Assembly: GCA_013178275.1 (NCBI GenBank)
Contig: JABLWZ010000004.1
Coordinates: 62,001-126,000 of the forward strand
Source of the DNA: Bacillota bacterium
GTDB lineage: Bacteria; Bacillota; Ch66; Ch109
Direction: 5' to 3'
Length of the DNA: 64,000 nt
Part shown: one piece after another, positions 54,097-63,526 of the stretch
Layout: every line of letters starts with the position of its first letter
How positions within the stretch are numbered: the first letter of the stretch is position 1
Notes under the pieces: generated by a model
What the model was told of the DNA's origin: nothing
What the model saw: only the letters and a program-made list of their open reading frames with translations
Databases searched by the model: none
Program-made: the position numbers and the translations under genes

Positions 54097-54816
54097 ATGG
54101 AGCATTTTGGGGGAGTCACCCTACACGATCTCACCACGTCCTTTTTCTGGTTCGGGGTCCTGTCCATTATCCTTATCGACCTGGTACTCAGCGGCGACAA
54201 CGCTCTCCTGATCGCATTAGCCTGCCGCAACCTCCCATCGGCTATGCAGAGGAAAGGGATTGTCTTCGGTACACTGGGTGCTATCGTTTTAAGAATCGTA
54301 CTCGCCAGCGTCATGATCTATCTTTTGATGGTTCCCTTTTTAAAGGCGTTAGGTGGACTTCTATTGGTCTGGATCGCTGTAAAGCTGTTGATCCAGGAAG
54401 ATGCCGGGGAACACGACGTAGCAGCCCCGGAAAGGCTCTGGGCGGCGGTGAAGACCATCATCGTGGCTGATGCCGTGATGTCGCTGGACAACGTAATCGC
54501 GATCGCGGGCGCGTCCCAGGATAAGCCCGCCCTGCTCTGGTTCGGTCTGCTGGTGAGCATCCCGCTGGTGGTCTTCGGCAGCCGGCTCCTCCTGGTCTTA
54601 ATGAAAAAACTCCCCTGGATAATCACCCTCGGGGCGGCTGTCCTGGGTTGGACCGCGGGGCATATGATCATTACCGACGGAAAGGTTTTAGAGTACCTGG
54701 GGCCGGTTTTACAGAGCCAGTTTTTGCTGAACGGGAAGCTGGTTCCGGCGATCGGGGCCGCGGGGGTGGTCGCGGCTGGGTTGTTAATCAACCGGTTCCG
54801 CGGCCAGTCGGCCTAG
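54097..54816 (+). CDS. TerC/YjbE-family membrane protein
   Basis: 239 residues with seven membrane helices. Two TerC signatures are visible: LIDLVLSGDNALLIALAC (about 28-45) and VADAVMSLDNVIAIAGAS (about 125-142), the paired S-x-DN motifs of the metal-exporting TerC family. Members export Mn2+ or load metals onto secreted enzymes. It stands alone behind a structured leader and is followed by a hairpin-rich repeat region. Confidence 0.92.
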   Translation: MEHFGGVTLHDLTTSFFWFGVLSIILIDLVLSGDNALLIALACRNLPSAMQRKGIVFGTLGAIVLRIVLASVMIYLLMVPFLKALGGLLLVWIAVKLLIQEDAGEHDVAAPERLWAAVKTIIVADAVMSLDNVIAIAGASQDKPALLWFGLLVSIPLVVFGSRLLLVLMKKLPWIITLGAAVLGWTAGHMIITDGKVLEYLGPVLQSQFLLNGKLVPAIGAAGVVAAGLLINRFRGQSA

Positions 54817-54838
54817 CGTTGGTAGTCGGTCGTCGAAC

Positions 54839-54912
54839 GTCAGACGTCGGACTTGTTGGAAATCGCTTTGCGATTTCCTTCTATATCTGCTTACTGACGT
54901 CTGATTGTTTTA
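54839..54912. repeat. Palindromic intergenic repeat
   Basis: CAGACGTC (54841-54848) and GACGTCTG (54896-54903) enclose a perfect small hairpin GGAAATCG/CGATTTCC (54857-54877), followed by ATTGTTTT. It may end terC transcription. Related GTCGG-rich and AAATCGC-type repeats occur at 43133-43180 and in the glmS leader. Confidence 0.5.
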
Positions 54913-54930
54913 TCCAGAAAGGTCGGCGGT

Positions 54931-55752
54931 TCATGTTTTAACCCCTATCCCCAGCAGCCTCGCCGCGTTGCCCCCCAGTATCTTGTCCATTGTCTCCGGC
55001 TTCAGCCCCAGGGATTTTATGCCGTCGATGATGTAGCTGAACCCGGGTGAGGCGGGCCAGTCGGTTCCGAACAGCAGCTTGTCGGGGTTTTTCTCCAGGT
55101 CGGGGAAGTATTTTAAAAGGTTCCGGGGCGGCAGCCCGGTGAGGTCCAGGTAGATATTGGGATGGTGGCGGGACAGGAAGAAGCAGGCGTCATACCAGAA
55201 TCCGCGCCCGCTGTGGGCCATGATGACTGGGCATCCCCGAAAGTCGCAGGCGACGTCGTCGAGGTAGATGGGGTCGCCGTATTTCATCCGGGTCTCGGGG
55301 AAGATCGAGGAGCCGATGTGGAACATGAGCGGCATCCCCAGGTCCTGGGCCGCGGCGTAGTACGGGTAGAGCAGGTTGTCGTTCGGGTAGAAGTGGTGGT
55401 AGGTGGGCAGGAACTTCAGCCCTTTGTAGCCCTGTTTATACCGGTGCTCGACCTCCCGGGCGGGGTGGCCGATGATGTGCGGGTTGAGGTTGGCGAAGGG
55501 TATCAGGCGTTCGCTGACGGAGCAGAACTCCGCCACCAGGTCGAGCTGAAAGTACTCCGACACTATGACGGCGTAGTCTATCCCCACACTATCCAGAAGC
55601 GCGAGGAAGAGGTGCGGGTCGATCTCCCCATCGCTCCCCCGGGTCTCCCCGATGCGGTTCTGGTGTTTGAACTGGTCTATCAGGTCCAGCACCCAGGGCA
55701 TCGACCCGGGATAAAGTTTTAGTCCGGTGTGGACGTGAAAATCGATTACCAT
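54931..55752 (-). CDS. Amidohydrolase family protein (TIM-barrel)
   Basis: 273 residues from the ATG at 55752, which has AGGAGG 7 bases upstream; the frame is open 23 codons further. MVIDFHVHTGLKLYPG carries the HxH metal motif. LPTYHHFYPNDNLLY, MFHIGSSIF, MAHSGRGFW and LFGTDWPASPGF (the terminal metal Asp) follow, the amidohydrolase-2 pattern of decarboxylase- or lactonase-like enzymes. The substrate is unknown. It is convergent with the TerC-family gene. Confidence 0.9.
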   Translation of the reverse strand: MVIDFHVHTGLKLYPGSMPWVLDLIDQFKHQNRIGETRGSDGEIDPHLFLALLDSVGIDYAVIVSEYFQLDLVAEFCSVSERLIPFANLNPHIIGHPAREVEHRYKQGYKGLKFLPTYHHFYPNDNLLYPYYAAAQDLGMPLMFHIGSSIFPETRMKYGDPIYLDDVACDFRGCPVIMAHSGRGFWYDACFFLSRHHPNIYLDLTGLPPRNLLKYFPDLEKNPDKLLFGTDWPASPGFSYIIDGIKSLGLKPETMDKILGGNAARLLGIGVKT

Positions 55753-55913
55753 GCTAACCTCCTGGTAGTGAGAGTGGCTTATTATCTGATTATTCCTCAC
55801 AAATCCGGGTAATTCCTGCACCGGCCGGGTGAAAAAAACTTTATATTTAAGTGCCGCCGGTCACATACTGCAGGAGAAATCAAAAATATAGTAGAATATG
55901 TTAAGAACGTAAC

Positions 55914-57119
55914 ATGGACTCCTTATATTTTTTTGGGGGCCGTAATGTGAGCCAGATGACGGCGACTGACTTTAATACCCTGAACCGGATCATCGATCAC
56001 ATGATCTCGGTTATCGAGAAGAGCCAGACTCAGATTTTTGATATTTCAGAAAACGCACGTAGCGAGTATAATCGAATCAAGGTTGAAATTGCCGAAACCC
56101 GGGCCGAAGTCAACGACCTGATCCAGAAGGTTGACGAGCAGGAACGGTTGGAGAAGAAGGCCCGAGTAAGGCTGATGGAGGTAAGCCGGGACCTAAAACG
56201 TTACTCTGAACAGGATATCCGTGATGCTTACGACGATGCCCGCGAAGCCCAGGTGACCCTCTCGGTGATGCGGGAAAAGGAGTCCTACCTGCTAAAAAGG
56301 CGGGACGAGCTGGAGCGGCGGCTCAAAAGCATCCACGACATAGTGGAAAAGGCGGAGAAACTTATCAGCCAGGTCGGCATCATGCTGAAGTTCATCACCG
56401 GCGACCTGGAGGAACTGAAGTCCAACCTGGGCAAGATGCAGAAAAGGCAGCACCTCGGCTGGTGGGTCATCCAGGCGCAGGAGGAAGAGCGGAAACGGGT
56501 GGCGCGCGAAATCCACGACGGCCCCGCCCAGACCCTGGCCAACATCTTCATGCGGCTGGAGTACTGTACCGGGCTGTGGGACAAGGACCTGGCCCAGGTA
56601 AAGGAGGAACTGCAGGACCTGAAGGGGATCGTGAAGGAAAGCCTCCAGGACCTGCGTAAGGTGATTTTTGACCTGCGCCCGCACTCGCTCGACGATTTGG
56701 GTCTGGTTCCAGCGTTAAAGCGATACCTCACGGAATACGAAAACAAGTATATGCTGAAGGTTCAATTCGTCCCACTGGGTATCAGCAAGCGGCCCCGCCC
56801 GGTGCTGGAGGTGGCTATCTTCCGCCTGATCCAGGAAGCGCTGACGAATGTCCGCAAGCATGCCCAGGCGGCTCAGGCGGTGATTCGGTTGGAGATAACC
56901 TCCAACTTCGTTACAGTATCCATCAAGGACGACGGCAGAGGATTTAATCCCGAAACAGCCGAGGGAATGGAGAACGAACACTACGGGATAACCAATATGC
57001 GGGAGAGGGTGGAGATTCTGTCCGGGGTCTTCGAGATCAAGAGTTCGGAGGGCCGGGGGACAGAGATCAGAGCCAAGATCCCACTGGAGGATAACCCTAA
57101 GCGGTCGGCGGTATTCTAA
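55914..57119 (+). CDS. degS: DegS-like sensor histidine kinase
   Basis: 401 residues. A long coiled coil (about 30-160), which contains no membrane segment, precedes the HisKA_3 dimerisation/phosphoacceptor box EEERKRVAREIHDGPAQTLANIFMRLE (phosphorylated His in EIHDG, about 200). The HATPase domain follows with AIFRLIQEALTNVRKHAQA and DDGRGFNPE. This cytoplasmic coiled-coil architecture is that of B. subtilis DegS. The start is uncertain: GTG at 55947 has a nearby GGGGG. 16 bp before its response regulator and upstream of the tad locus. Confidence 0.88.
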   Translation: MDSLYFFGGRNVSQMTATDFNTLNRIIDHMISVIEKSQTQIFDISENARSEYNRIKVEIAETRAEVNDLIQKVDEQERLEKKARVRLMEVSRDLKRYSEQDIRDAYDDAREAQVTLSVMREKESYLLKRRDELERRLKSIHDIVEKAEKLISQVGIMLKFITGDLEELKSNLGKMQKRQHLGWWVIQAQEEERKRVAREIHDGPAQTLANIFMRLEYCTGLWDKDLAQVKEELQDLKGIVKESLQDLRKVIFDLRPHSLDDLGLVPALKRYLTEYENKYMLKVQFVPLGISKRPRPVLEVAIFRLIQEALTNVRKHAQAAQAVIRLEITSNFVTVSIKDDGRGFNPETAEGMENEHYGITNMRERVEILSGVFEIKSSEGRGTEIRAKIPLEDNPKRSAVF

Positions 57120-57135
57120 AGGAGGTAATTTTTTC

Positions 57136-57786
57136 TTGCAGCAGATCGGTGTCATCCTGGTCGATGACCATACTATCGTGCGTCAGGGACTCAGACGGGT
57201 ACTGGAACTGAACCCTCAATTGAAAATCCTGGGCGAGGCCTCGGACGGCGAAGCGGCTGTGGAACTGGCTCGTACCGCCTGCCCCGATGTTATCCTGATG
57301 GACGTCAACATGCCCGGCACCAACGGTATCGAGGCCAGCAAGATCATCCTCCAGGAGATGCCGCAGACCAAGATCATCGCCCTGACTGTGAGTGAGGACG
57401 ACCAGATATTCGATCTGATCCGCGCCGGGATCTCGGCCTACCTGTTGAAGGACGTGGATGCCCAGGAACTCGTCAAGGCGATCGAGGATGTCTACGAAGG
57501 CCGCTCGGTGGTGCACCCGAGGGTGACCGCCCGCCTGTTCGGCGAACTCAACCGCCTGGCCACCCGCCCCCCGGTCAATGAACAGCTGGAGCAGCTTACC
57601 TCCCGGGAACGTGAGGTGCTGAAGCTGATCGGGCAGGGCGATTCCAACCGGGACATCGCGGAGACCCTCTTTATCAGCGAAAAGACCGTGAAGAACCACA
57701 TCACCAACATCCTCCGCAAGCTGGGAGCCAAGGACCGCACCCAGGCCGCCATCTTCGCCATCAAGAGCCATCTGATCGAGCCGTAG
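57136..57786 (+). CDS. degU: DegU/NarL-family response regulator
   Basis: 216 residues. The receiver domain has IGVILVDDHTIVRQGLRRVLE and VILMDVNMPGTNG (phosphoacceptor Asp near 56). A LuxR-type HTH ends the protein (LTSREREVLKLIGQGDSNRD ... SEKTVKNHITNILRKLGAKD). It is phosphorylated by the DegS-like kinase 16 bp upstream. The adjacent tad/Flp pilus genes are a plausible target. GAGG lies before the TTG start. Confidence 0.93.
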   Translation: MQQIGVILVDDHTIVRQGLRRVLELNPQLKILGEASDGEAAVELARTACPDVILMDVNMPGTNGIEASKIILQEMPQTKIIALTVSEDDQIFDLIRAGISAYLLKDVDAQELVKAIEDVYEGRSVVHPRVTARLFGELNRLATRPPVNEQLEQLTSREREVLKLIGQGDSNRDIAETLFISEKTVKNHITNILRKLGAKDRTQAAIFAIKSHLIEP

Positions 57787-57956
57787 GACCCTGGTCCCAG
57801 ACTGAATCATACTATCTGGACCCGTTTTATGGGTCTTTTTTATTTGCTCCGGTCCTATGGAAACACTACCCTGGTTCGATGTTCAAAGCGGTTTTTCCCT
57901 GCTAGTATTTTAGTTGCGGGAGAAAACTCTCTCAAAATCAAATGGAGGTGTGGACA

Positions 57957-58166
57957 ATGATCCAGATGCTCAAACTGTATAAACCTTACCTCAATAACTT
58001 TTTTAAGTGGGAAGACGGACAGGGTATGGCTGAGTATGGGCTGATTCTGGCCCTGGTCGCGATCGTCGTAGCTGGCTCTCTCACTGGCATGACTGAGGCT
58101 CTGGTAGATAAGTTCGGAGCTATTGCGACGGCCCTTACCGGCACCGGCGGTGAAGGTGGAACTTAA
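57957..58166 (+). CDS. flp: Flp/Fap-type pilin
   Basis: 69 residues. GGAGGTG lies 6-12 bases before the ATG at 57957. QGMAEYGLILALVAIVVAGSL is the type IVb pilin helix, with the prepilin peptidase site at G-Q-G-MAEYG and the conserved Glu 5 of the mature pilin. The remaining C-terminus is Gly-rich. First structural gene of the tad locus, 170 bp after degU. Confidence 0.92.
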   Translation: MIQMLKLYKPYLNNFFKWEDGQGMAEYGLILALVAIVVAGSLTGMTEALVDKFGAIATALTGTGGEGGT

Positions 58167-58250
58167 AAAAACTCTAAAGTTAAATTGTATTTTTCAGTCA
58201 GACCCCACTTACCCGCAGGTGGGGTCTGACTGTAGAACGAGGAGTCTGCC

Positions 58251-58676
58251 ATGGCTGAATTCTTACTGGTTATAACCATAGCTATATGCGTTTACACCGA
58301 CCTGAAGAGCCGCCTGATCTACAACTGGGTGGTGATACCCGCCGCGGTCGGCGGGATAGCACTGAACTGCTGGAGCACCGGGCTTGCCGGTCTCAGCCAC
58401 AGCCTGCTCGGGATACTGGCAGGGGTGGGGCTCCTGCTTATCCCCTTCCTGCTGGGGGGGATGGGGGCCGGGGATGTGAAGCTGCTGGGGGCTGTCGGCG
58501 CCATCAAGGGCGCCCCCTTCGTGCTGACGGTGTTTATCGCCGCCGCCCTGGTCGGCGGGGTCATCAGCCTGGCGGCGGCGATCAGGAACCGCTCGCTCCG
58601 GGCGACCATCCCCTACGGTCCCGCCATCGGAATCGGCGCTGTTTTTTCACTCTTGATCTGCTTCCTGCCGAGGTGA
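58251..58676 (+). CDS. tadV: Prepilin peptidase (TadV/CpaA type)
   Basis: 141 residues. Six membrane helices with the aspartyl protease residues in YTDLKSRLIYN (first Asp, about 18) and MGAGDVKLLGAVGA (GxGD, second Asp about 77). It cleaves Flp prepilin and the TadE/TadG pseudopilins. The short size lacks the methyltransferase domain, as usual in tad loci. Confidence 0.92.
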   Translation: MAEFLLVITIAICVYTDLKSRLIYNWVVIPAAVGGIALNCWSTGLAGLSHSLLGILAGVGLLLIPFLLGGMGAGDVKLLGAVGAIKGAPFVLTVFIAAALVGGVISLAAAIRNRSLRATIPYGPAIGIGAVFSLLICFLPR

Positions 58677-58682
58677 TGCATC

Positions 58683-59090
58683 ATGATGGGGACTAAAAGG
58701 GTTATCCGGAAGCTGTTCGGTGAGTCGGGCCAGTCCATGGTGGAGATGGCCCTGATTCTGCCGGTCCTGCTGCTGCTGCTGATGGGGGTGATGCAGTTCG
58801 GTCTGGTGATGGGATCCTACCTGCTGATGGGTAACGCGGCGCGGGAAGGCGCCCGGCTGGCCGCGGTGGGCGGCACCGATTCCGAGATCCGAGCCCGAGT
58901 ATCTGCCGTGTCCGGTGCGCTGGACCCCGATGACCTGGATATCACCATATCTCCAACCGGGACCCGGGCCCGCGGCACCTCGGTAACCATCACCCTGGAG
59001 TACCCGGTAGACATCTTCCTGCCGCTGCCGGCAGGAGTCATACCCGACCCACTTCCCCTGGAAACGTTTACCACCATGCGGGTGGAGTAA
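58683..59090 (+). CDS. tadE: TadE-like pseudopilin
   Basis: 135 residues. Residues 15-43 carry ESGQSMVEMALILPVLLLLLMGVMQFGLV, the TadE signature with the pilin-like cleavage site and conserved Glu. The start is 6 bp after tadV. It is an assembly component of the Flp pilus. Confidence 0.93.
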   Translation: MMGTKRVIRKLFGESGQSMVEMALILPVLLLLLMGVMQFGLVMGSYLLMGNAAREGARLAAVGGTDSEIRARVSAVSGALDPDDLDITISPTGTRARGTSVTITLEYPVDIFLPLPAGVIPDPLPLETFTTMRVE

Positions 59091-59102
59091 GGAGGACAAC
59101 CG

Positions 59103-60038
59103 ATGCGGCTGAGGTCGATTACGCGAAGTGAGAATGGAAACGCCCTGGCGATAGTGGGCCTGGCCCTGGTCGTGCTCCTGGGGTCGGCAGCCCTGGTGAC
59201 AGACGGCGGCTACCTTTACCTGACCAAGCAGCGGATGGTGAACGCGGTGGATTCGGCGGCCCTGGCCGCCGGGCAGGAACTCCCCGACCGGGCCTCGACC
59301 GCCCAGGCCGTCGCCTACAGTTACGCGGAGGACAACGGCTGTCCCGCTTCGGAGGTGGCGGTCAACATCTCGGAGGACCACCGCGAGGTGCGGGTTACCG
59401 CAACCAGGGAGGTTCCTCTGTTTTTCGCCCGGGTGCTGGGTTTGGTATCAAGTCAGGTGGGCGCCCAGGCCACGGCCCGGATCGACCCGGTGAGCGCGGT
59501 GGAGGGGGTGGCCCCATTGAGTATTTCGGACCAGACCCTCACGTTTGGGATCGCGTACCAGTTGAAAGACTCTCCTGGGGATATCAGCGACCCCGACCAC
59601 GGAAGCGGCTGGTTGGGACCTATCTCCCTCGGCGGCAACGGTGCGAATGTCTACCGGTTCAATCTGATGTACGGGTACGACGGGACGTTGAAGACCGGCG
59701 ACCTTATCAATACCGAGACCGGCAACATGTCGGGTCCAACCACCCAGAGCATAGCTTACCGCATCGACCAGTGCAGCCATACTCCTTCATGCACAGTGGA
59801 CCACTTCGCACCCGACTGCCCCCGTATTCTTTTGGTGCCGGTGGTGGAGCCGATCGTCGAGGGCAACCAGGTGAAACGGGTAAGAATACTGGGTTTCTCC
59901 TCCTTCCTGATCGACAGCTACGTGGAATCTGGCAATGAGAACTACGTTAAGGGGTACTTCGTAAAGAGGGTCGTATCGGGAGCCACCACGACCGGCGCCG
60001 CTGACTACGGACTCTACGGGGTTCACCTGATCGATTAG
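59103..60038 (+). CDS. tadG: TadG-like pilus assembly protein
   Basis: 311 residues. An N-terminal pilin-like helix (SENGNALAIVGLALVVLLGSAALVTDGGYLYLTKQRMVNAVDSAALAAGQEL) is typical of TadG/DUF2134 proteins. The extracytoplasmic part (about 60-311) contains four cysteines (CSHTPSCTVDHFAPDCP near 222-238), which could form disulphides or bind metal. Member of the tad operon. Confidence 0.85.
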   Translation: MRLRSITRSENGNALAIVGLALVVLLGSAALVTDGGYLYLTKQRMVNAVDSAALAAGQELPDRASTAQAVAYSYAEDNGCPASEVAVNISEDHREVRVTATREVPLFFARVLGLVSSQVGAQATARIDPVSAVEGVAPLSISDQTLTFGIAYQLKDSPGDISDPDHGSGWLGPISLGGNGANVYRFNLMYGYDGTLKTGDLINTETGNMSGPTTQSIAYRIDQCSHTPSCTVDHFAPDCPRILLVPVVEPIVEGNQVKRVRILGFSSFLIDSYVESGNENYVKGYFVKRVVSGATTTGAADYGLYGVHLID

Positions 60039-60081
60039 ATATTCGATTTATATTTAGATATTCTGAGATGGGGGTAAACAA

Positions 60082-60807
60082 ATGAAAACCCGAATCCTGC
60101 TGATAATCTCGATAATCTTCGGGCTGCTGGCAGCCCTGGGGGTTCGGTACTACCTTACCCACCTCCCCCAGCCGGGCAGTACCCTGACCATGGGCAAGGT
60201 GGTGGTGGCCAAGGCCAATATCCCGGCCCGCACCGTGCTGACGGCGGAGATGCTGGAAAAGGCCGATTACCCCTCGAGTTACTTCCCTACCGGGTCGACC
60301 GAGGACACCAAAACCCTGGAGGGCGCCATCACGGTCGGACCGGTGATGAAGGGGGAGCCGGTCCTGAGAGGCAACCTGGCCTCCACCAACAGCAGCGAGA
60401 ACGGTCTGGCCTTCAGGGTCCCCCCGGGCCGACGTGCGATATCGCTGGCGATAGACGAGGTCAGCGGGATCAGCGGGATGGTCAGCGCGGGTGACCGGGT
60501 GGACGTGTTTGGCACCATCGATGTGCCCGACCCGGCCGCGCCGACCGCCGAACGCCGGATACCGGCGGCGGTGGTAGCGGTTTACGATGTGGAGGTCCTG
60601 GCGATCGGCCGGGGTGCGGTACCCAGCAATGACGCGAAGGCCAAGGCAGAGGAAGGCAGGACCGCCACCCTGTCGGTGCCGGTGGAGGAGGCCCAGCGCA
60701 TGATCATGCTGGCCGACAAGGGCAAGGCCCGGTTGGTGCTGCGCTCCCCCGCCGACCGGGAACGCCCGTCGCTGCCGGTGTTTACGCTGAACAACTACTT
60801 GAAGTAG
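60082..60807 (+). CDS. cpaB: CpaB/RcpC-like pilus assembly protein
   Basis: 241 residues. An N-terminal membrane anchor (ILLIISIIFGLLAALGVRYYL) is followed by an SAF domain (VVVAKANIPARTVLTAEMLEKADYP, 43-67; RAISLAIDEVSGISGMVSAGDRVDVFGTI about 120-148). RcpC/CpaB modifies pilin assembly at the envelope. Confidence 0.92.
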   Translation: MKTRILLIISIIFGLLAALGVRYYLTHLPQPGSTLTMGKVVVAKANIPARTVLTAEMLEKADYPSSYFPTGSTEDTKTLEGAITVGPVMKGEPVLRGNLASTNSSENGLAFRVPPGRRAISLAIDEVSGISGMVSAGDRVDVFGTIDVPDPAAPTAERRIPAAVVAVYDVEVLAIGRGAVPSNDAKAKAEEGRTATLSVPVEEAQRMIMLADKGKARLVLRSPADRERPSLPVFTLNNYLK

Positions 60808-60862
60808 TTTTCGGGAATATATCCAGACCCAATCAGTCTTCAAATAGAGGGGGAAATACAGC

Positions 60863-62074
60863 ATGTCACGCATCAAGCTGCTCATCGTCGATGATGTCGA
60901 CGAGACCCGTGAGTCTATCAAGCGGCTGCTGCAGTTCGAGACCTCGATCAAGGTGGTGGGCGAGGCCGGCAGCGGCAAGGAGGCGGCCCGCCAGGCCGAG
61001 GTGCTGCGTCCCGACGTCATCCTGATGGACATCAACATGCCCGAACAGGACGGACTGTCGGCGGCCGAGGAGATCAGCACCCGCTTCCCGCACACCAACA
61101 TCATCATGATCTCGGTCCAGGGTGAAACCGAGTACATCAAGCGAGCCATGCTGGCGGGGGCGCGCGAGTTCCTGGTCAAGCCGTTCACCGGCGAGGAGCT
61201 GATCAACGCCATCCACCACGCCCACCGGCTGGAGAAGCTGCGCCTGGAAAGCTCGCCGCACACGCCGCCCCCGGCCCCCGCGTTCGATCCCCAGGTGATC
61301 ACGGTGTTCGGGACCAAGGGCGGGGTGGGCAAGACCACCGTGGCGGTCAACCTGGCGGTTTCGCTGCAGCAGCTCTACAAGACCAAGGCGGCCCTGATAG
61401 ACCTCGACCTGCAGTTCGGCGACGTGGGCGTGATGCTGAACCTGTCCTCCAGGCGCTCCCTGATCGACCTGGCAATGGCGGGCGGTGACATAACCCCCGA
61501 GTCTCTGGAGGAATACCTGTCGGTGCACAACGGAATCAGCGTTCTGGCCGCCCCGCTCAAACCCGAGTACGCGGAGCTGATAACCCCCGGCCAGGTGGAA
61601 AAGATCATCAAGGCCCTGAGCCAGACCTACGAGTACGTGGTGATAGACACCGCCGCCTCATTTAACGAGGTGACCCTGACCGCCCTGGACCGGGCCAACC
61701 AGATCCTGCTGGTGGGCGCCCAGGACCTCCCCACCGTCAAGAACCTGCGGCTCTCCCTGGAGGTGCTGGAGGCCCTGCACCACCTGAGCAAGACGCGGTT
61801 AATCCTGAACCGCCAGAACCCGGAGCTGGGGATAAGGACCGAGGATCTGGAGCGGGCGCTGGGCATCGAGGTTATTAACGAGATCCCCAACGATGTGAAG
61901 GCGGTCAGTTCCTCGGTCAACCGGGGGATACCCCTGATGGAGACCGCCCCCCAGTCGAAGCCGGCCCTGGCTCTCCGCCGGCTGGCAGGGCTGGTGCACG
62001 ATTACCAGAAGTCCCTGGACGGGAATCCCTTCCCGGCCAAGAGGGGGCTATTAAGCCGCCTGGTCGGCCGCTAG
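60863..62074 (+). CDS. cpaE: CpaE-like ATPase with N-terminal receiver domain
   Basis: 403 residues. Residues 1-120 are a complete receiver domain (LLIVDDVDETRESIKRLL, VILMDINMPEQDG with the phosphoacceptor Asp near 54, MISVQGETEYIKRAMLAGAREFLVKPF). A MinD/ParA-type ATPase follows (about 145-390) with the deviant Walker A TKGGVGKTTVAVNLA. CpaE/TadZ localises the pilus machine; the receiver is often degenerate in TadZ but here appears intact. It overlaps no neighbour and is 17 bp before cpaF. Confidence 0.93.
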   Translation: MSRIKLLIVDDVDETRESIKRLLQFETSIKVVGEAGSGKEAARQAEVLRPDVILMDINMPEQDGLSAAEEISTRFPHTNIIMISVQGETEYIKRAMLAGAREFLVKPFTGEELINAIHHAHRLEKLRLESSPHTPPPAPAFDPQVITVFGTKGGVGKTTVAVNLAVSLQQLYKTKAALIDLDLQFGDVGVMLNLSSRRSLIDLAMAGGDITPESLEEYLSVHNGISVLAAPLKPEYAELITPGQVEKIIKALSQTYEYVVIDTAASFNEVTLTALDRANQILLVGAQDLPTVKNLRLSLEVLEALHHLSKTRLILNRQNPELGIRTEDLERALGIEVINEIPNDVKAVSSSVNRGIPLMETAPQSKPALALRRLAGLVHDYQKSLDGNPFPAKRGLLSRLVGR

Positions 62075-62091
62075 AAAGGAGCTGACGACGG

Positions 62092-63498
62092 ATGTCGCTG
62101 CTGCAGCGATTGGATAAGAAGGAATCGCCGCTTCCGCCCGCGGCCGCGCTTCCCCGGCCGGTGGAAAAACCCAGCCGGCTGGTCCCGACTGCCAACGACC
62201 AGAAGTACCAGGAGCTGAAAAACCAGCTCCACCAGCAGTTGATCGAAGAGTTGGGCATCGACTACGCGCACAACAAGAAGAACTCCTCGACGGTTCCCGA
62301 GGAGGAGCTTAAAGGAAAGATAAGTTCCCTGATCAGCGAGGCCCTGGAGCAGATGACCGGCGGCATCATGCGCGCCGAGCGTTCCCGGCTGCAGGCCGAG
62401 ATCCTGGACGAGGTCCTGGGCTTCGGACCGATCAACCCGCTGATCGACGACCCGACGATATCCGAGGTCATGGTCAATGGTCCCGACATGGTCTACGTGG
62501 AGCGGGCCGGAAGGCTGGAACTCTCTACCGTCCGCTTCCGGGATAACGACCACGTGATGCACATCATCGAGAAGATAGTGGCCCCCTTGGGGAGAAGGAT
62601 AGACGAGAGCAGCCCGATGGTCGACGCCCGGCTGCCCGACGGCTCCCGGGTCAACGCCATCATTCCGCCCCTGGCCCTGAACGGCCCCACCCTGACCATC
62701 CGCAAGTTCGCCCGCACCCCGCTGCGGGTGGACGACCTGGTCCAGCTGGGAACCCTGACCCCCGAAATCGCAAACTTCCTGGAGGCCTGCATCAGGGGTC
62801 GCCTGAACGTGATAGTCTCGGGAGGGACCGGCAGCGGGAAGACGACTACCCTGAACGTCCTCTCCTCCTTCATCCCCGAGTCCGACCGGATCGTGACCAT
62901 CGAGGACGCGGCGGAACTGCAGCTCAACCAGCAGCACCTGGTGCGGTTGGAGACCCGGCCCCCCAACATCGAGGGAAAGGGGACGATAACCATCCGCGAC
63001 CTGGTCAGGAACTCGTTGCGGATGCGCCCCGACCGCATCATCGTCGGCGAGGTGAGGAGCGGCGAGGCCCTGGACATGCTGCAGGCGATGAACACCGGCC
63101 ACGACGGCTCGCTGACCACCGCCCACGCCAACTCCCCGCGGGACATGCTGGCCCGCCTGGAGACCATGGTGCTGATGGCGGGTATGGACCTGCCGGTGCG
63201 CGCGATCCGAGAGCAGATCTCCTCCGCCATCGATCTGGTAGTGCAGCAGGAGCGCATCCGGGACGGCAGCCGCCGGATCACCAAGGTGACCGAGGTGCAG
63301 GGGATGGAGGGCGACGTGATAGTGATGCAGGACATCTTCACCTTCGACCTGCAGGGCTTGGATGAGAGCGGCCGAATTCGAGGCGAATTCCGTTCCACCG
63401 GCATCCGGCCCAAGTTTATGCACAAGCTGGAGGCGGTGGGCATCCACATCCCCAACGAAACCTTTACCCCCGACCGATCGTACCGCTACCGGGTCTAA
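62092..63498 (+). CDS. cpaF: CpaF/TadA-type secretion ATPase
   Basis: 468 residues. The hexameric type II/IV secretion ATPase core has IVSGGTGSGKTTTLNVLSSF (Walker A, about 241-260), IVTIEDAAELQL (about 268), RMRPDRIIVGEVRSGEALDML (about 308-328) and TTAHANSP (about 342). It powers Flp pilus assembly. AGGAGCTGA precedes the start. Confidence 0.97.
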   Translation: MSLLQRLDKKESPLPPAAALPRPVEKPSRLVPTANDQKYQELKNQLHQQLIEELGIDYAHNKKNSSTVPEEELKGKISSLISEALEQMTGGIMRAERSRLQAEILDEVLGFGPINPLIDDPTISEVMVNGPDMVYVERAGRLELSTVRFRDNDHVMHIIEKIVAPLGRRIDESSPMVDARLPDGSRVNAIIPPLALNGPTLTIRKFARTPLRVDDLVQLGTLTPEIANFLEACIRGRLNVIVSGGTGSGKTTTLNVLSSFIPESDRIVTIEDAAELQLNQQHLVRLETRPPNIEGKGTITIRDLVRNSLRMRPDRIIVGEVRSGEALDMLQAMNTGHDGSLTTAHANSPRDMLARLETMVLMAGMDLPVRAIREQISSAIDLVVQQERIRDGSRRITKVTEVQGMEGDVIVMQDIFTFDLQGLDESGRIRGEFRSTGIRPKFMHKLEAVGIHIPNETFTPDRSYRYRV

Positions 63499-63526
63499 CC
63501 CGAGGCTAACAGAGGAGGTTTGCGCC

